From positions 372,001 through 436,000 of the forward strand of contig JBMNFA010000001.1 of NCBI GenBank assembly GCA_050949055.1: a stretch of 64,000 bases of DNA, given 5' to 3'. The notes beneath the pieces are model-generated. The model did no database searches and was not told the DNA's origin. It saw nothing but the letters and a program-made list of their open reading frames with translations. Origin of the DNA: JAEZJZ01 sp050949055. Its GTDB lineage: Bacteria > Bacillota > UBA994 > UBA5500. Below, piece after piece: positions 41,938 to 50,469 of the stretch; the first letter of the stretch is position 1, and every line of letters starts with the position of its first letter. The position numbers and the translations under genes were made by a program.

Positions 41938-42928
41938 AGTCTCTCCTCCTTCCCTGCTTTGTTGATCCATCGGTTAATCCCTGTGAAAAGCTCTGCCATA
42001 GCTGCTCGCTGACCTGGTAGAGTGAAGCCTGACCGATGACGATCAGTTCCGCCAGAGCGTGCAAATCCTGCAGGCCGACCTGTTGCCGGAGTGCGTCCAG
42101 CACCCGGAGCTTAAGCAGCTCTGTCAATTCGCGCTCTGCGCGCCTGACTCTCTTGCTAGTCAGTTCACCACTATCCTGCAAATAGCGCAGATGATCGGCC
42201 AATGCGTCGGCCAATGCGTCTACACCCTTAGCAGAAGTAGCTACGGTTTTCAGGACCGGGATCTTCCAACCAGAGGGTTTTTGTAGCTTCAACATATTCA
42301 GGAGTTCACGCTCTGTGCGATCGGCACCTTCCCGGTCAGCCTTGTTGACCACGAACAGGTCGGCAATCTCCAAGATGCCCGCCTTCATCGCCTGGATGTC
42401 ATCGCCCAGACCTGGCACAGAAACCACAACCACGCTGTCCGCCACTGAAATGACATCTGTCTCCGCCTGTCCAGTGCCAACAGTCTCCACCAAGATGATA
42501 TCCTTACCAAAGGCGTCCAACAGCTTGATGGCGTCGCCGGTGGCTCTGGACAAGCCCCCCATGCTGCCTCGCGAGCTCATGCTGCGCACGAACACCTGCT
42601 TGTTGGCCGACAGGTCAGGCAACCGCAACCGATCGCCAAGAATGGCACCGCCACTGAAGGGACTGGAGGGGTCAACCAAGAGCAAGCCCAGCGAATGCCC
42701 TCGCCTCAGCAACTCCTGTGCCAGGCTGCCGGTCAGGGTACTCTTGCCTGCCCCAGGCGGCCCGGTGATCCCAATCACATGAGCTCGCCCCAGGCGTTCG
42801 CTGACCGCCGTCAGCAAAGCGCGAGCGGCTTGGGGATCGTTCTCCGCCAGAGAGATCGCCCGGGCTAGGGCACGGGTATCACCATTGAGAAAACCGGACC
42901 AATCCCTCTCGACACTACTGGCGCACAT
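41879..42928 (-). CDS. meaB: Methylmalonyl-CoA mutase-associated GTPase MeaB
   Basis: This G-protein chaperone (ArgK/MeaB) loads and protects adenosylcobalamin in the mutase. The P-loop GPPGAGKS is at 56-63 and ETVGTGQAETDV and FVVNKADREGAD (base specificity) follow. It is 349 residues, with an unusual hydrophilic tail of about 30 residues (from SQGLTDGSTKQGRR onwards, ending GKGLGGCG) that is read from DNA also coding the first 19 residues of the epimerase. It overlaps mcmA2 by 14 nt at its start. The ATG at 42928 has AAGGA close by. Confidence 0.93.
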   Translation of the reverse strand: MCASSVERDWSGFLNGDTRALARAISLAENDPQAARALLTAVSERLGRAHVIGITGPPGAGKSTLTGSLAQELLRRGHSLGLLLVDPSSPFSGGAILGDRLRLPDLSANKQVFVRSMSSRGSMGGLSRATGDAIKLLDAFGKDIILVETVGTGQAETDVISVADSVVVVSVPGLGDDIQAMKAGILEIADLFVVNKADREGADRTERELLNMLKLQKPSGWKIPVLKTVATSAKGVDALADALADHLRYLQDSGELTSKRVRRAERELTELLKLRVLDALRQQVGLQDLHALAELIVIGQASLYQVSEQLWQSFSQGLTDGSTKQGRRRDYDQEDRPSRCGGKGLGGCG

Positions 42929-43310
42929 GTTCCTTGAGGAAGGCGATCACAGCCTCAGTGGAAGTACCAGGGGTGAAAATCTCCTTGATGCCCTTGTTTT
43001 TCAACTCTGGAATATCAGCGTCAGGAATGACGCCGCCACCAAAGACCATGATGTCTTCGGCCTGCTCTGCCTTGAGCAATTCCACGACGCGGGGGAATAG
43101 GTGGTTGTGGGCCCCCGAAAGGCAGCTAAGCCCGACAGCGTCCACGTCCTCTTGCAGAGCAGCAGAGACAATCTGCTCCGGCGTCTGCCGCAGCCCTGTG
43201 TAGACTACTTCCATTCCGGCATCCCGCAAAGCACGAGCGATTACCTTCGCGCCGCGGTCATGCCCATCCAAACCGGGTTTCGCAATCAGCACCCTGATCT
43301 TCTTTTCCAT
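42915..43310 (-). CDS. mcmA2: Methylmalonyl-CoA mutase, cobalamin-binding subunit
   Basis: This 131-residue subunit holds the B12-binding domain. The DxHxxG motif is GLDGHDRG (D15, H17, G20), where H17 would be the lower cobalt ligand, followed by GLSCLSGAHNH and FGGGVIPDAD. It pairs with the 562-residue catalytic subunit encoded just upstream, the split form found in many archaea and Bacillota. GGAGGTG precedes the ATG at 43310. Confidence 0.96.
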   Translation of the reverse strand: MEKKIRVLIAKPGLDGHDRGAKVIARALRDAGMEVVYTGLRQTPEQIVSAALQEDVDAVGLSCLSGAHNHLFPRVVELLKAEQAEDIMVFGGGVIPDADIPELKNKGIKEIFTPGTSTEAVIAFLKEHVRQ

Positions 43311-43322
43311 CGTGGCACCTCC

Positions 43323-45011
43323 CTATAGCAGGTCCTGGGCAACGTACTCACCGAACACGTTGCGCAAGCAACCGCAGATCTCGCCGAGTGTGGCATAGGC
43401 TTTGACAGCCTTGAAGATCACTGGCATCAGATTGGCATCGCCCTGGGCGGCCTGCTCCAGCTCAGCCAAGATGTTGGAGACAGCCAGGTTATCGCGGCGA
43501 GCCTTCAGTGCCTGCAGCTTCTGCTGCTGCAGCTCGCCCACTTTGGGATCAACCTGTAGCAGTCCCGACGGCGGTGCTTCTTCAATCTGGAACTTGTTCA
43601 CGCCGACAACGATGCGCTGCTTCTCTTCCACCTGCCGCTGGTAATCGTAGGCGCTATCTTGAATCTCGCGCTGCATGTAGCCGTTTTCGATGGCCTTAAC
43701 AGCGCCACCCATATCGTCAATCCGTTGGATATAGTTCTTGGCCAATTGCTCAATCTGATTGGTCAACGATTCCACATAGTAGCTGCCAGCCAACGGATCG
43801 ATGGTGTCGGCAGCTCCGCTTTCATAGGCAATGATCTGCTGCGTTCGCAACGCGATGCGCACCGAGTCCTCAGTGGGCAGCGCCAACGCTTCATCGCGAG
43901 AGTTGGTATGCAGAGACTGGGTCCCTCCAAGCACAGCCGCCAGAGCCTGCATGGTGACCCTGACTATGTTGTTGTCGGGCTGCTGGGCGGTGAGAGTGGA
44001 TCCGCCAGTTTGGGTGTGGAAACGCAGCATCCATGATTTCTCTTTCTTGGCGCCAAAACGTTCCCGCATGATCTTGGCCCACAGGCGACGAGCTGCCCGG
44101 AACTTGGCCACTTCTTCAAAGAAGTCCAGATGGGAGTTGAAGAAGAAGGACAAGCGAGGTGCAAAGTCGTCCACATCCAAGCCAGCCTCGATGGCTGCTT
44201 GTACGTAGGCGATACCGTTGCTGAGCGTGAAAGCTACTTCCTGGGCCGCAGTCGATCCGGCTTCCCGAATGTGGTAACCGCTGATGCTGATCGTGTTCCA
44301 GTCAGGAACATTAGCCGAGCAAAACTCAAAGATGTTGGTGATCAGACGCATAGACGGCGCTGGCGGGAAGATATAGGTGCCGCGAGCAACGTATTCCTTC
44401 AGAATATCGTTCTGAATGGTGCCGCTGAGCTTGTTCAGAGGCACTCCCTGTTTCTCCGCCACACCCATGTACATGGCCAATAGCACTGAAGCCGGTGCGT
44501 TGATGGTCATGGATGTGCTGACCTTATCCAGTGGAATGCCGTCGAACAGGATCTCCATGTCGGCCAGAGAGTCGATGGCCACGCCCACCTTGCCTACCTC
44601 ACCGGCGGACAACTGATGGTCTGAATCGTAACCGATTTGGGTGGGCAGGTCGAAGGCTACCGACAAACCGGTCTGGCCTTGCTGCAGCAGATACTTATAG
44701 CGCTGGTTGGACTCTTCTGCCGTGGCGAAACCAGCATATTGACGCATGGTCCAATACCGACCGCGATACATGGTCGGCTGCACGCCGCGGGTGTAAGGAT
44801 ATTGCCCCGGGAAATTGAGATCCCGCAGATAATCAAAATCAGCCACGTCCAACGGAGTATACGCCCGTTCCAGGGTTACTCCCGAGGAGTTGACAAATTC
44901 AGGCTTTAGTTCCGGAAAGCGCTTAGTAACCGGTTGCACTTTCTTCTCTTCCCACTGCTGCTTAGCCTCCCGGATACGCTGCAATTCGTCTTGCTTGTAC
45001 ACAGTCACCAC
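43323..45011 (-). CDS. mcmA1: Methylmalonyl-CoA mutase, large catalytic subunit
   Basis: This 562-residue TIM-barrel subunit rearranges succinyl-CoA to (R)-methylmalonyl-CoA (reversible) with the radical from adenosylcobalamin. The N-terminal FPGQYPYTRGVQPTMYRGRYWTMRQYAGF, the substrate-channel GLSVAFDLPTQIGYDSDH and the ISGYHIREAGSTAAQE (conserved histidine) are present. Three GTG codons at 45011, 45008 and 45002 could start it; the site AGAGGAG fits 45002 (10 nt) or 45008 (4 nt) better than 45011. It opens the mcm/mmd operon after a 245-bp gap from gdhA. Confidence 0.95.
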   Translation of the reverse strand: MVTVYKQDELQRIREAKQQWEEKKVQPVTKRFPELKPEFVNSSGVTLERAYTPLDVADFDYLRDLNFPGQYPYTRGVQPTMYRGRYWTMRQYAGFATAEESNQRYKYLLQQGQTGLSVAFDLPTQIGYDSDHQLSAGEVGKVGVAIDSLADMEILFDGIPLDKVSTSMTINAPASVLLAMYMGVAEKQGVPLNKLSGTIQNDILKEYVARGTYIFPPAPSMRLITNIFEFCSANVPDWNTISISGYHIREAGSTAAQEVAFTLSNGIAYVQAAIEAGLDVDDFAPRLSFFFNSHLDFFEEVAKFRAARRLWAKIMRERFGAKKEKSWMLRFHTQTGGSTLTAQQPDNNIVRVTMQALAAVLGGTQSLHTNSRDEALALPTEDSVRIALRTQQIIAYESGAADTIDPLAGSYYVESLTNQIEQLAKNYIQRIDDMGGAVKAIENGYMQREIQDSAYDYQRQVEEKQRIVVGVNKFQIEEAPPSGLLQVDPKVGELQQQKLQALKARRDNLAVSNILAELEQAAQGDANLMPVIFKAVKAYATLGEICGCLRNVFGEYVAQDLL

Positions 45012-45076
45012 GCTCCTCTTTCTGTTTCGTGCGAGCGATCAGCTGTAAGACTCGCCGACAATGACTGACAATATAG

Positions 45077-45106
45077 ATACTAGCAGTATTCTTCACTATC
45101 AGCCAA
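45077..45106 (-). promoter_or_regulatory. Promoter candidate for the mcm/mmd operon
   Basis: TTGGCT (45106-45101), an 18-bp spacer and TGC-TAGTAT (45082-45077) give a plausible sigma-A promoter about 65 bp upstream of the mcmA1 start. It would let the mutase/decarboxylase genes be made independently of gdhA. Confidence 0.5.
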
Positions 45107-45207
45107 TAGGATATTTGGACTGCACAGCATTGCCTATTCAACCTATCGGCCTCAGCAAGGTTGCCCTCTGCTTCTTGTGCATTGTATACCAGCAAACCTG
45201 TCAATTA

Positions 45208-45235
45208 GCCCCCCCCGGCCAAGCCAGGGAGGGCC
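45208..45235 (-). terminator. GC-rich hairpin after gdhA
   Basis: On the minus strand GGCCCTCCCTGG and CCGGGGGGGGC pair around a short loop 20 bp after the gdhA stop. The following bases (TAATTGAC) are not a real T tract, so termination may be partial. Confidence 0.5.
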
Positions 45236-45255
45236 AGTGAATTTCGAATGACGAA

Positions 45256-46509
45256 CTAGACCCAGCCGCGAAGCTTCATAGCTTCAGCAACACGGGCAAT
45301 GGCCACCACATAGGCAGCGTCACGCAGGTCGATATTCTTCTCGGCGCTCATCTTGAAGATGGCATCGACGGCATTGACCATGATGCGCTCCAAGCGAGAG
45401 TTGACCTCTTCCAGGCTCCAGTAGAAGTTCTGCAGGTTCTGCACCCACTCGAAGTAGGAGACGGTCACACCGCCAGCGTTGGCGATGATGTCAGGCACAA
45501 CAGTGATGCCCCGCTCGGTGATCTTCTTGGAAGCAGAACGAGTGATCGGGCCGTTAGCTCCCTCGACGACCATGCGTGCCTTGACCAGATGCTGGTTTTC
45601 ATCAGTGATCTGGTTCTCCAAAGCGGCCGGAATCAGGAAGTCGACTTCGAGGCCGAACATCTCTTCGCGAGTGATCTCCTTGGCGCTGCCAGGGAAGCCC
45701 TTGACGCCGCCGTTCTGGCGTACCCAGTTCTGGATCTCGATGGCATCCATGCCGTCAGCATTGTAGATGCCTCCGGTATGATCCTGAACGGCCACAACCT
45801 TGGCACCCAGCAGAGTCTGCACGTAGACGCCGCTCCAGCCGCCAACGTTGCCGTAACCCTGGATGGCCACGGTAGCGCCCTTGGTCTCGATACCTACGCG
45901 CTTGGCAGCCTCGCGCAGAGCGATGACTACACCGCGGCCGGTGGCCTCGGTGCGACCCAAGGAACCGCCGATAGAGATCGGCTTACCGGTGATTACGCCA
46001 GGCATGTTGTAGCCCTTAACCTGGCTGATCTCGTCGTACAACCAAGCCATAATCTGAGCGTTGGTGCCCACGTCGCCGGCCGGGATATCGCGGTCATCGC
46101 CGATGAAGCTGGCCAACGCACGGGCCAAGCCGCGGGTCAGGCGCTCTTTTTCGCCCATAGAGAGCTTGCTGGGGTCAACTGCGACGCCACCCTTGCCGCC
46201 GCCATAAGGAATGCCAACAGCAGCGCACTTGAAGGTCATCCACATGGAGAGGGTCTTGACTTCGTCCAGGTCCACTGCCGGATGATAGCGCAAGCCACCC
46301 TTAGCCGGGCCAATGGCATCGTTATGTTGAGAACGATATGCGCTGAAAGTCTTGACAGAACCATCGTCCATGCGTACAGGGATGGAGACATCCATAGCGC
46401 GGATCGGCTGCTTCAGGATCTCGAAGTAATTGTCATTGAGACCGAGAATGTCACAAGCGTCCTTAATCTGCGCCTGCACCTGCAAGAACGTTTCCTTGTT
46501 GTTAGACAT
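45256..46509 (-). CDS. gdhA: Glutamate dehydrogenase
   Basis: This 417-residue member of the Glu/Leu/Phe/Val dehydrogenase family has GPAKGGLRYHPAVDLDEV and the catalytic lysine region CAAVGIPYGGGKGGVAVDP. The Rossmann nucleotide fold is GATVAIQGYGNVGGWSGVY. It should oxidise glutamate to 2-oxoglutarate and ammonia with NAD(P)+. GGGAGG precedes the ATG at 46509. It is 29 bp downstream of korC, in one operon with the 2-oxoglutarate oxidoreductase that uses its product. Confidence 0.95.
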   Translation of the reverse strand: MSNNKETFLQVQAQIKDACDILGLNDNYFEILKQPIRAMDVSIPVRMDDGSVKTFSAYRSQHNDAIGPAKGGLRYHPAVDLDEVKTLSMWMTFKCAAVGIPYGGGKGGVAVDPSKLSMGEKERLTRGLARALASFIGDDRDIPAGDVGTNAQIMAWLYDEISQVKGYNMPGVITGKPISIGGSLGRTEATGRGVVIALREAAKRVGIETKGATVAIQGYGNVGGWSGVYVQTLLGAKVVAVQDHTGGIYNADGMDAIEIQNWVRQNGGVKGFPGSAKEITREEMFGLEVDFLIPAALENQITDENQHLVKARMVVEGANGPITRSASKKITERGITVVPDIIANAGGVTVSYFEWVQNLQNFYWSLEEVNSRLERIMVNAVDAIFKMSAEKNIDLRDAAYVVAIARVAEAMKLRGWV

Positions 46510-46537
46510 TTCGTTTCCTCCCTTTTACCTGTATTGG

Positions 46538-47095
46538 TTATCTATTTCCATTGACAGCATCGGCTGCCAATTGAAATCCAAGGGATAATGCCTGGCGATT
46601 CAAATCCTCGGTTCCACGAGGAACACGGTTCAACACGGCCTGTTCCAGCGACTCGCGCTGCACTATCTGCGTCGAGCCGACCAGGACACCAAGAGCGACG
46701 ATGTTGGCGACGATGGAGCGCTTGAGGGTTTCACTGGCCGCACGCAGTATCGGTGCCCTGACCACGTTAACGCCCGCCGGCAGCTGATCATCGAGCTGGA
46801 TAGAGTCATCCACGACCAGCACCGTGCCTGCCGTCAGGCCTTGTCCATACTTACGATAGGCCTCGGTTGTCAGCGCCAGCACGATCTCCGGTTTGGTTAC
46901 CTTGGGATAGTCGATGTTTTCGTCACTGATGATCACTTCGGACCGGCTGGCACCGCCGCGGGCTTCCGGGCCATAGCTCTGAGACTGCACGGCATTCTTG
47001 CCCTCCAATAAAGCAGCCTCCGCCAAGATGATACCAGCTAACAGGATACCCTGTCCACCACTACCGCTCAAACGGATCTCTCTTCTCTTATTCAC
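46538..47095 (-). CDS. korC: 2-oxoglutarate:ferredoxin oxidoreductase, gamma subunit
   Basis: This 185-residue gamma subunit opens REIRLSGSGGQGILLAGIILAEAA and has SYGPEARGGASRSEVIISD, the conserved family pattern. I use the GTG at 47095 (AAGGAG at 8 nt); a GTG at 47104 overlaps the korB stop but has a poor site distance. It completes the four-subunit enzyme that converts 2-oxoglutarate and CoA to succinyl-CoA, CO2 and reduced ferredoxin. Confidence 0.93.
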   Translation of the reverse strand: MNKRREIRLSGSGGQGILLAGIILAEAALLEGKNAVQSQSYGPEARGGASRSEVIISDENIDYPKVTKPEIVLALTTEAYRKYGQGLTAGTVLVVDDSIQLDDQLPAGVNVVRAPILRAASETLKRSIVANIVALGVLVGSTQIVQRESLEQAVLNRVPRGTEDLNRQALSLGFQLAADAVNGNR

Positions 47096-47100
47096 CCTGG

Positions 47101-47913
47101 TCACTCCTTCCCCTGCAAGCCAGCGATAAGCTTCTCATATTCCGCCGTGTACTCGGGGGCCTGGCCGTGATAGATTTCACCAATAATAAACTTATCACTC
47201 ATTTGCTCTGGAGACAACTTAGCTGCTGCAGCTTTTGTGACAGCATGCTCCTTCTGCCAGTTGAGCATGTCGATCGGAGTCCCAAGCTTGTTCTTGCGCC
47301 CATAATAGGTGGGGCACTGGGAAATCGCTTCCACCAGCGAGAAGCCCTTGTTTTCAATTCCCTTTGCGATCAAGTTTGCCAGCATGGCGGCATGATATGC
47401 GGTGGCCCGGGCCACATAGGTGGCTCCTGCTACCTTGGCCAACTCACAGGCATCGAAATTGCGGTCGATGTTGCCGTAAGGGGCAGTGGTAGCGAACCTT
47501 CCATGGGGCGTGGTGGGGGAATACTGCCCAGAGGTCATGCCGTAGATGTTATTGTTGAACAACACCGTAGTGATGTCGATGTTACGGCGACAAGCATGGA
47601 TGAAATGGTTGCCGCCGATGGCCAGCGCATCTCCGTCGCCGGTAAGGACAATCACGTTCAGTTCAGGGCGGGCTACCTTCAGGCCGGTGGCAAAAGCCAG
47701 CGCACGTCCATGGGTGGTGTGCAAGGTGTCGAAGTTCATATAGCCGGAAGCGCGGGAGGAGCAGCCGATTCCAGAGACGATAGCTGTCTTGTCCTGATCC
47801 AAACCGAGCTTATCAATAGCGGTGATCACTGCGTTCATGATGATGCCGTGTCCACACCCGGGGCACCAGATGTGAGGCATCATATCCTGCCTGAGATACT
47901 TATCAGCTAACAT
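47101..47913 (-). CDS. korB: 2-oxoglutarate:ferredoxin oxidoreductase, beta subunit
   Basis: This 270-residue TPP-binding subunit has WCPGCGHGIIMNAV near the start (C17 and C20, cluster ligands in this family), the GDGDALAIGGNHFIHACRRN thiamine motif and NNNIYGMTSGQYSPTTP. The short beta subunit and the order D-A-B-C are those of KorDABC enzymes rather than pyruvate synthase. GGAGGTGAAG precedes the ATG at 47913. Confidence 0.95.
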   Translation of the reverse strand: MLADKYLRQDMMPHIWCPGCGHGIIMNAVITAIDKLGLDQDKTAIVSGIGCSSRASGYMNFDTLHTTHGRALAFATGLKVARPELNVIVLTGDGDALAIGGNHFIHACRRNIDITTVLFNNNIYGMTSGQYSPTTPHGRFATTAPYGNIDRNFDACELAKVAGATYVARATAYHAAMLANLIAKGIENKGFSLVEAISQCPTYYGRKNKLGTPIDMLNWQKEHAVTKAAAAKLSPEQMSDKFIIGEIYHGQAPEYTAEYEKLIAGLQGKE

Positions 47914-49047
47914 CTACTTCACCTCCATCAAGGCCTGCAGTATTCTATCGGGAGCGATCATCTCTCCGTTAGCCTGCAGAACACCGCTGACCGGGACTTG
48001 GCCGGCGACTGACCGTTCGACCTCGTTGATCAGCTGACCAAGGTTCTGCTCGGCCACCACCAGATGCTTCAACTGCTTAGCGAAGCCCCTCACCTGCTCC
48101 GTCGGGAACGGCCACAGTGTGATCGGTCGGAACAGCCCCGCCTTGACACCCTGCTCGCGGGCCAGATGCACTGCACGCGCGGCAGAACGGGCTACAGAAC
48201 CATAAGCAAAAACGGCCACCTCAGCGTCATCCATCAGCAAGCTTTCCCAAAGCTGGATTTGATCCAGGTGTTGGTTAATCTTGTTGTGCAGCCGTCTGAG
48301 GGAATAATCCACCTTCTTGGGGTCGCTGGTAGGATAACCGCGGAAATCGTGGGTCAAGCCGGTGACATGGAACCGGTAACCATCGCCGAAGCTGGGCAAC
48401 GGTGGCACCTCGTCTGGGCCAGCCTCGTAAGGCCGGTACTCGGACTTGGGAACAGTTGGCCGCTTACGGTTTACTATCGGAATCTCGGGTTGATCGGGCA
48501 AAACGATCTTCTCCCGCATGTGACCGATTACTTCGTCCAGCAGCAGAATCACCGGCGTACGAAACTGCTCTGACAGGTTGAATGCCTTGATGGTCATCTC
48601 GTAGGTTTCAGGCACTGTTCCGGGGCAAAGGGCAATTACCGGATGATCGCCGTGGGTTCCCCAGCGGGCCTGCATGACGTCTGCTTGGGCAGTGGATGTG
48701 GGCAACCCGGTGCTGGGGCCTCCGCGCATCACGTTGACCACCACACAGGGCACTTCACAATAGGCGGCAAAGCCGAAATTCTCCTGCTTAAGTGAAAAGC
48801 CAGGACCGCTGGTAGCGGTCATCGCCTTGGCACCAGCCAGAGAAGCACCCACGACTGCTGCCATGCTGGCGATCTCATCTTCCATCTGAACGAACCGCCC
48901 ACCCACGAGCGGCAAACGCTCAGACAACAGCTCGGCAATTTCTGTAGAAGGAGTGATTGGATAGCCCGCATAGAAGCTCACACCAGCGGCCAGCGCCCCT
49001 TCCACGCAAGCCTCGTTTCCTTGCAGCAGTTTAACCTTCGAACTCAT
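47914..49047 (-). CDS. korA: 2-oxoglutarate:ferredoxin oxidoreductase, alpha subunit
   Basis: This 377-residue alpha subunit has the pyrimidine-binding N-terminus GNEACVEGALAAGVSFYAGYPITPSTEIAE, MEDEIASMAAVVGASLAGAKAMTATSGPGFSL and the core TGLPTSTAQADV. The ATG at 49047 overlaps the korD stop (ATGA), showing translational coupling. The C-terminal transketolase-like domain contains FRPITLWPFP. Confidence 0.95.
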   Translation of the reverse strand: MSSKVKLLQGNEACVEGALAAGVSFYAGYPITPSTEIAELLSERLPLVGGRFVQMEDEIASMAAVVGASLAGAKAMTATSGPGFSLKQENFGFAAYCEVPCVVVNVMRGGPSTGLPTSTAQADVMQARWGTHGDHPVIALCPGTVPETYEMTIKAFNLSEQFRTPVILLLDEVIGHMREKIVLPDQPEIPIVNRKRPTVPKSEYRPYEAGPDEVPPLPSFGDGYRFHVTGLTHDFRGYPTSDPKKVDYSLRRLHNKINQHLDQIQLWESLLMDDAEVAVFAYGSVARSAARAVHLAREQGVKAGLFRPITLWPFPTEQVRGFAKQLKHLVVAEQNLGQLINEVERSVAGQVPVSGVLQANGEMIAPDRILQALMEVK

Positions 49048-49250
49048 TCCGCCTTACCCCCTACTCTTACAGCAAAGTCTGGACAGCGCTGTTCGCAGAG
49101 TCGGCAACCAATGCATTGGTCCTCTGCTGTCACCTCTGGTACCTGACCGGCCTTGTAGGTGAAAACCTGCTTGGGGCAGAAGGCCGCACAAATACCACAC
49201 TTCTTGCACCACTTCGCGTTGATCGTCACGCTGTACTTGTCACCGCTCAC
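49044..49250 (-). CDS. korD: 2-oxoglutarate:ferredoxin oxidoreductase, ferredoxin (delta) subunit
   Basis: This 68-residue 2[4Fe-4S] ferredoxin has two CxxCxxCxxxC motifs, C15-C18-C21-C25 and C46-C49-C52-C56, for electron transfer from the alpha/beta core. It starts at a GTG at 49250 with GGGAGG 8 nt away. It is 2 bp from the gntR stop and overlaps korA by 4 nt, so regulator and enzyme are one transcript. Confidence 0.95.
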   Translation of the reverse strand: MSGDKYSVTINAKWCKKCGICAAFCPKQVFTYKAGQVPEVTAEDQCIGCRLCEQRCPDFAVRVGGKAE

Positions 49251-49252
49251 CG

Positions 49253-50236
49253 TCAGTCCCTCCCCTTTGTGTTGTACTGGTTCTCTATTTCCATCAGCGC
49301 AGACTTGAGCATGCTCACAGAGCCTAAGTCGGGCCGATAGACGAACTCGATGATTTCCTTGCCAAACGGGCAGAGCTCCTCCACCTCACGTCGGCGACCT
49401 GGCGACACTAAGATTACGTCGCTACCCTCGATGATGGCAGCTACGGCATCCCGCTCAGCAGAGATGCTGGTTTCCACTGGCAGATAGTCGATGCCTGCGT
49501 CACGAATGGAATTGACTACTTTTTCAGCAAAGTTGGTAGACAGACAGACCAGCCCCAAGCGTTTGCCCCGAGGCACGCGAGCAATCTTGACGATGGTTTC
49601 CAGCTGCGGATCCAACGCGATAGCCAGAACTTGTTTCTCCCCCGGAATCATCGCCCGTACTTCGTCATAGTGAAAGAAGGTGGTCACAACCAAGTCCACG
49701 GAGGCCACGATCTGGCGAACGAAATCACTATCCAATCTGATTTCACCCAGCACCAGAGGTGTAATCGATACCCCGGAGCCGAGCTCCAATTGGCGAGCGA
49801 AATAGTCCACCTGCTCGCGGTTACACTCGATGAAAGCAATGCGAATCTTGGTCAACAGTGCCTTCCGTATCTCTGCCTGCTCAGAGGCAGCCTGCAACAC
49901 ATCGGCAAAATCAAATCCCATCGCCAACGCCTGGTCGAAAGCTTCGTCGATGATCTGCTGCAAACGTTGTCGCCTGCTTTGATCCAAGTGCTCGGTCGCC
50001 TGCTCAGAGACAAAGGTGCCTTTGCCCTGTGATGAGACCAGTTCACCTTCTGCCTCCAGCTCTCGATATGCCACGCTGACGGTGTTGCGGCTGACCCCGA
50101 GAATTGCGGCCAACTCCCTCTCGGTCGGCAATTTGAAACCTGGCTGCCAAGCATTGGTTTCGATCTGATGTCTAATTTGGTCCTTCAGCTGGATATACAA
50201 CGGAATTCCTGACTTACGCGAGAGCTCAATGGCCAC
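49253..50236 (-). CDS. GntR-family regulator with a substrate-binding-protein-like domain
   Basis: This 327-residue protein has an N-terminal GntR winged helix (PLYIQLKDQIRHQIETNAWQ ... LPTERELAAILGVSRNTVSVAYRELEAEG). Its C-terminal domain (from about 80) is not UTRA or FadR but resembles a periplasmic-binding or LacI-type fold. The longest frame reaches 50299, but AAAGGAGG 8 nt before a GTG at 50236 identifies the start. It is first in the kor-gdh operon and probably senses a pathway metabolite such as glutamate or 2-oxoglutarate; the ligand is inferred, not shown. Confidence 0.88.
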   Translation of the reverse strand: MAIELSRKSGIPLYIQLKDQIRHQIETNAWQPGFKLPTERELAAILGVSRNTVSVAYRELEAEGELVSSQGKGTFVSEQATEHLDQSRRQRLQQIIDEAFDQALAMGFDFADVLQAASEQAEIRKALLTKIRIAFIECNREQVDYFARQLELGSGVSITPLVLGEIRLDSDFVRQIVASVDLVVTTFFHYDEVRAMIPGEKQVLAIALDPQLETIVKIARVPRGKRLGLVCLSTNFAEKVVNSIRDAGIDYLPVETSISAERDAVAAIIEGSDVILVSPGRRREVEELCPFGKEIIEFVYRPDLGSVSMLKSALMEIENQYNTKGRD

Positions 50237-50317
50237 AGCAACACCTCCTTTTGTTGAAGTACTAATATCAATAGACATTATCGTAACACTTATTGCCAAG
50301 ACGCTTTTAGGCCCAAA

Positions 50318-50335
50318 GGACTAATGGTATAGTCC
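50318..50335 (-). promoter_or_regulatory. Operator candidate of the gntR-kor-gdh operon
   Basis: GGACTAatggtaTAGTCC is a 6-6-6 inverted repeat placed about 10-30 bp downstream of the extended -10 and 80 bp upstream of the GTG. It is a natural site for autoregulation by the GntR protein. Confidence 0.5.
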
Positions 50336-50348
50336 ATCATTCCATTCC

Positions 50349-50357
50349 ATTGTAGCA
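50349..50357 (-). promoter_or_regulatory. Extended -10 promoter of gntR-korDABC-gdhA
   Basis: TGCTACAAT on the minus strand (TACAAT at 50354-50349) is an extended -10 element. TTGCCC lies 14 bp further upstream, too close for a normal -35. The predicted start is near 50342, just before the palindrome. Confidence 0.5.
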
Positions 50358-50396
50358 TATTCGTCATCGGGCAACTAGTTCCTGCTGCATACGAAA

Positions 50397-50428
50397 AAAA
50401 CTACTGCGAATTTTCCCGCAGTAGTTTT
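50397..50428. terminator. Terminator between the dipeptidase and gntR genes
   Basis: AAAACTACTGCG and CGCAGTAGTTTT form a perfect 12-bp stem with an 8-nt loop, followed by C then TATC on the plus strand and by TTTTCGTATG on the minus strand. It would end the minus-strand dipeptidase transcript. Confidence 0.75.
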
Positions 50429-50469
50429 CTATCACCAAAAAGTCCATGCCGGGTTCACTTGTCACAACT

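Noticed and set aside
45172..45203. TTGACA followed by TACAAT as the mcm promoter
   Set aside because: The spacing is only 12 bp, too short for a sigma-A promoter; the TTGGCT-18-TAGTAT pair nearer the gene is better.
45589..46554. 321-codon plus-strand frame opposite gdhA
   Set aside because: Antisense to an intact glutamate dehydrogenase; no family motifs.
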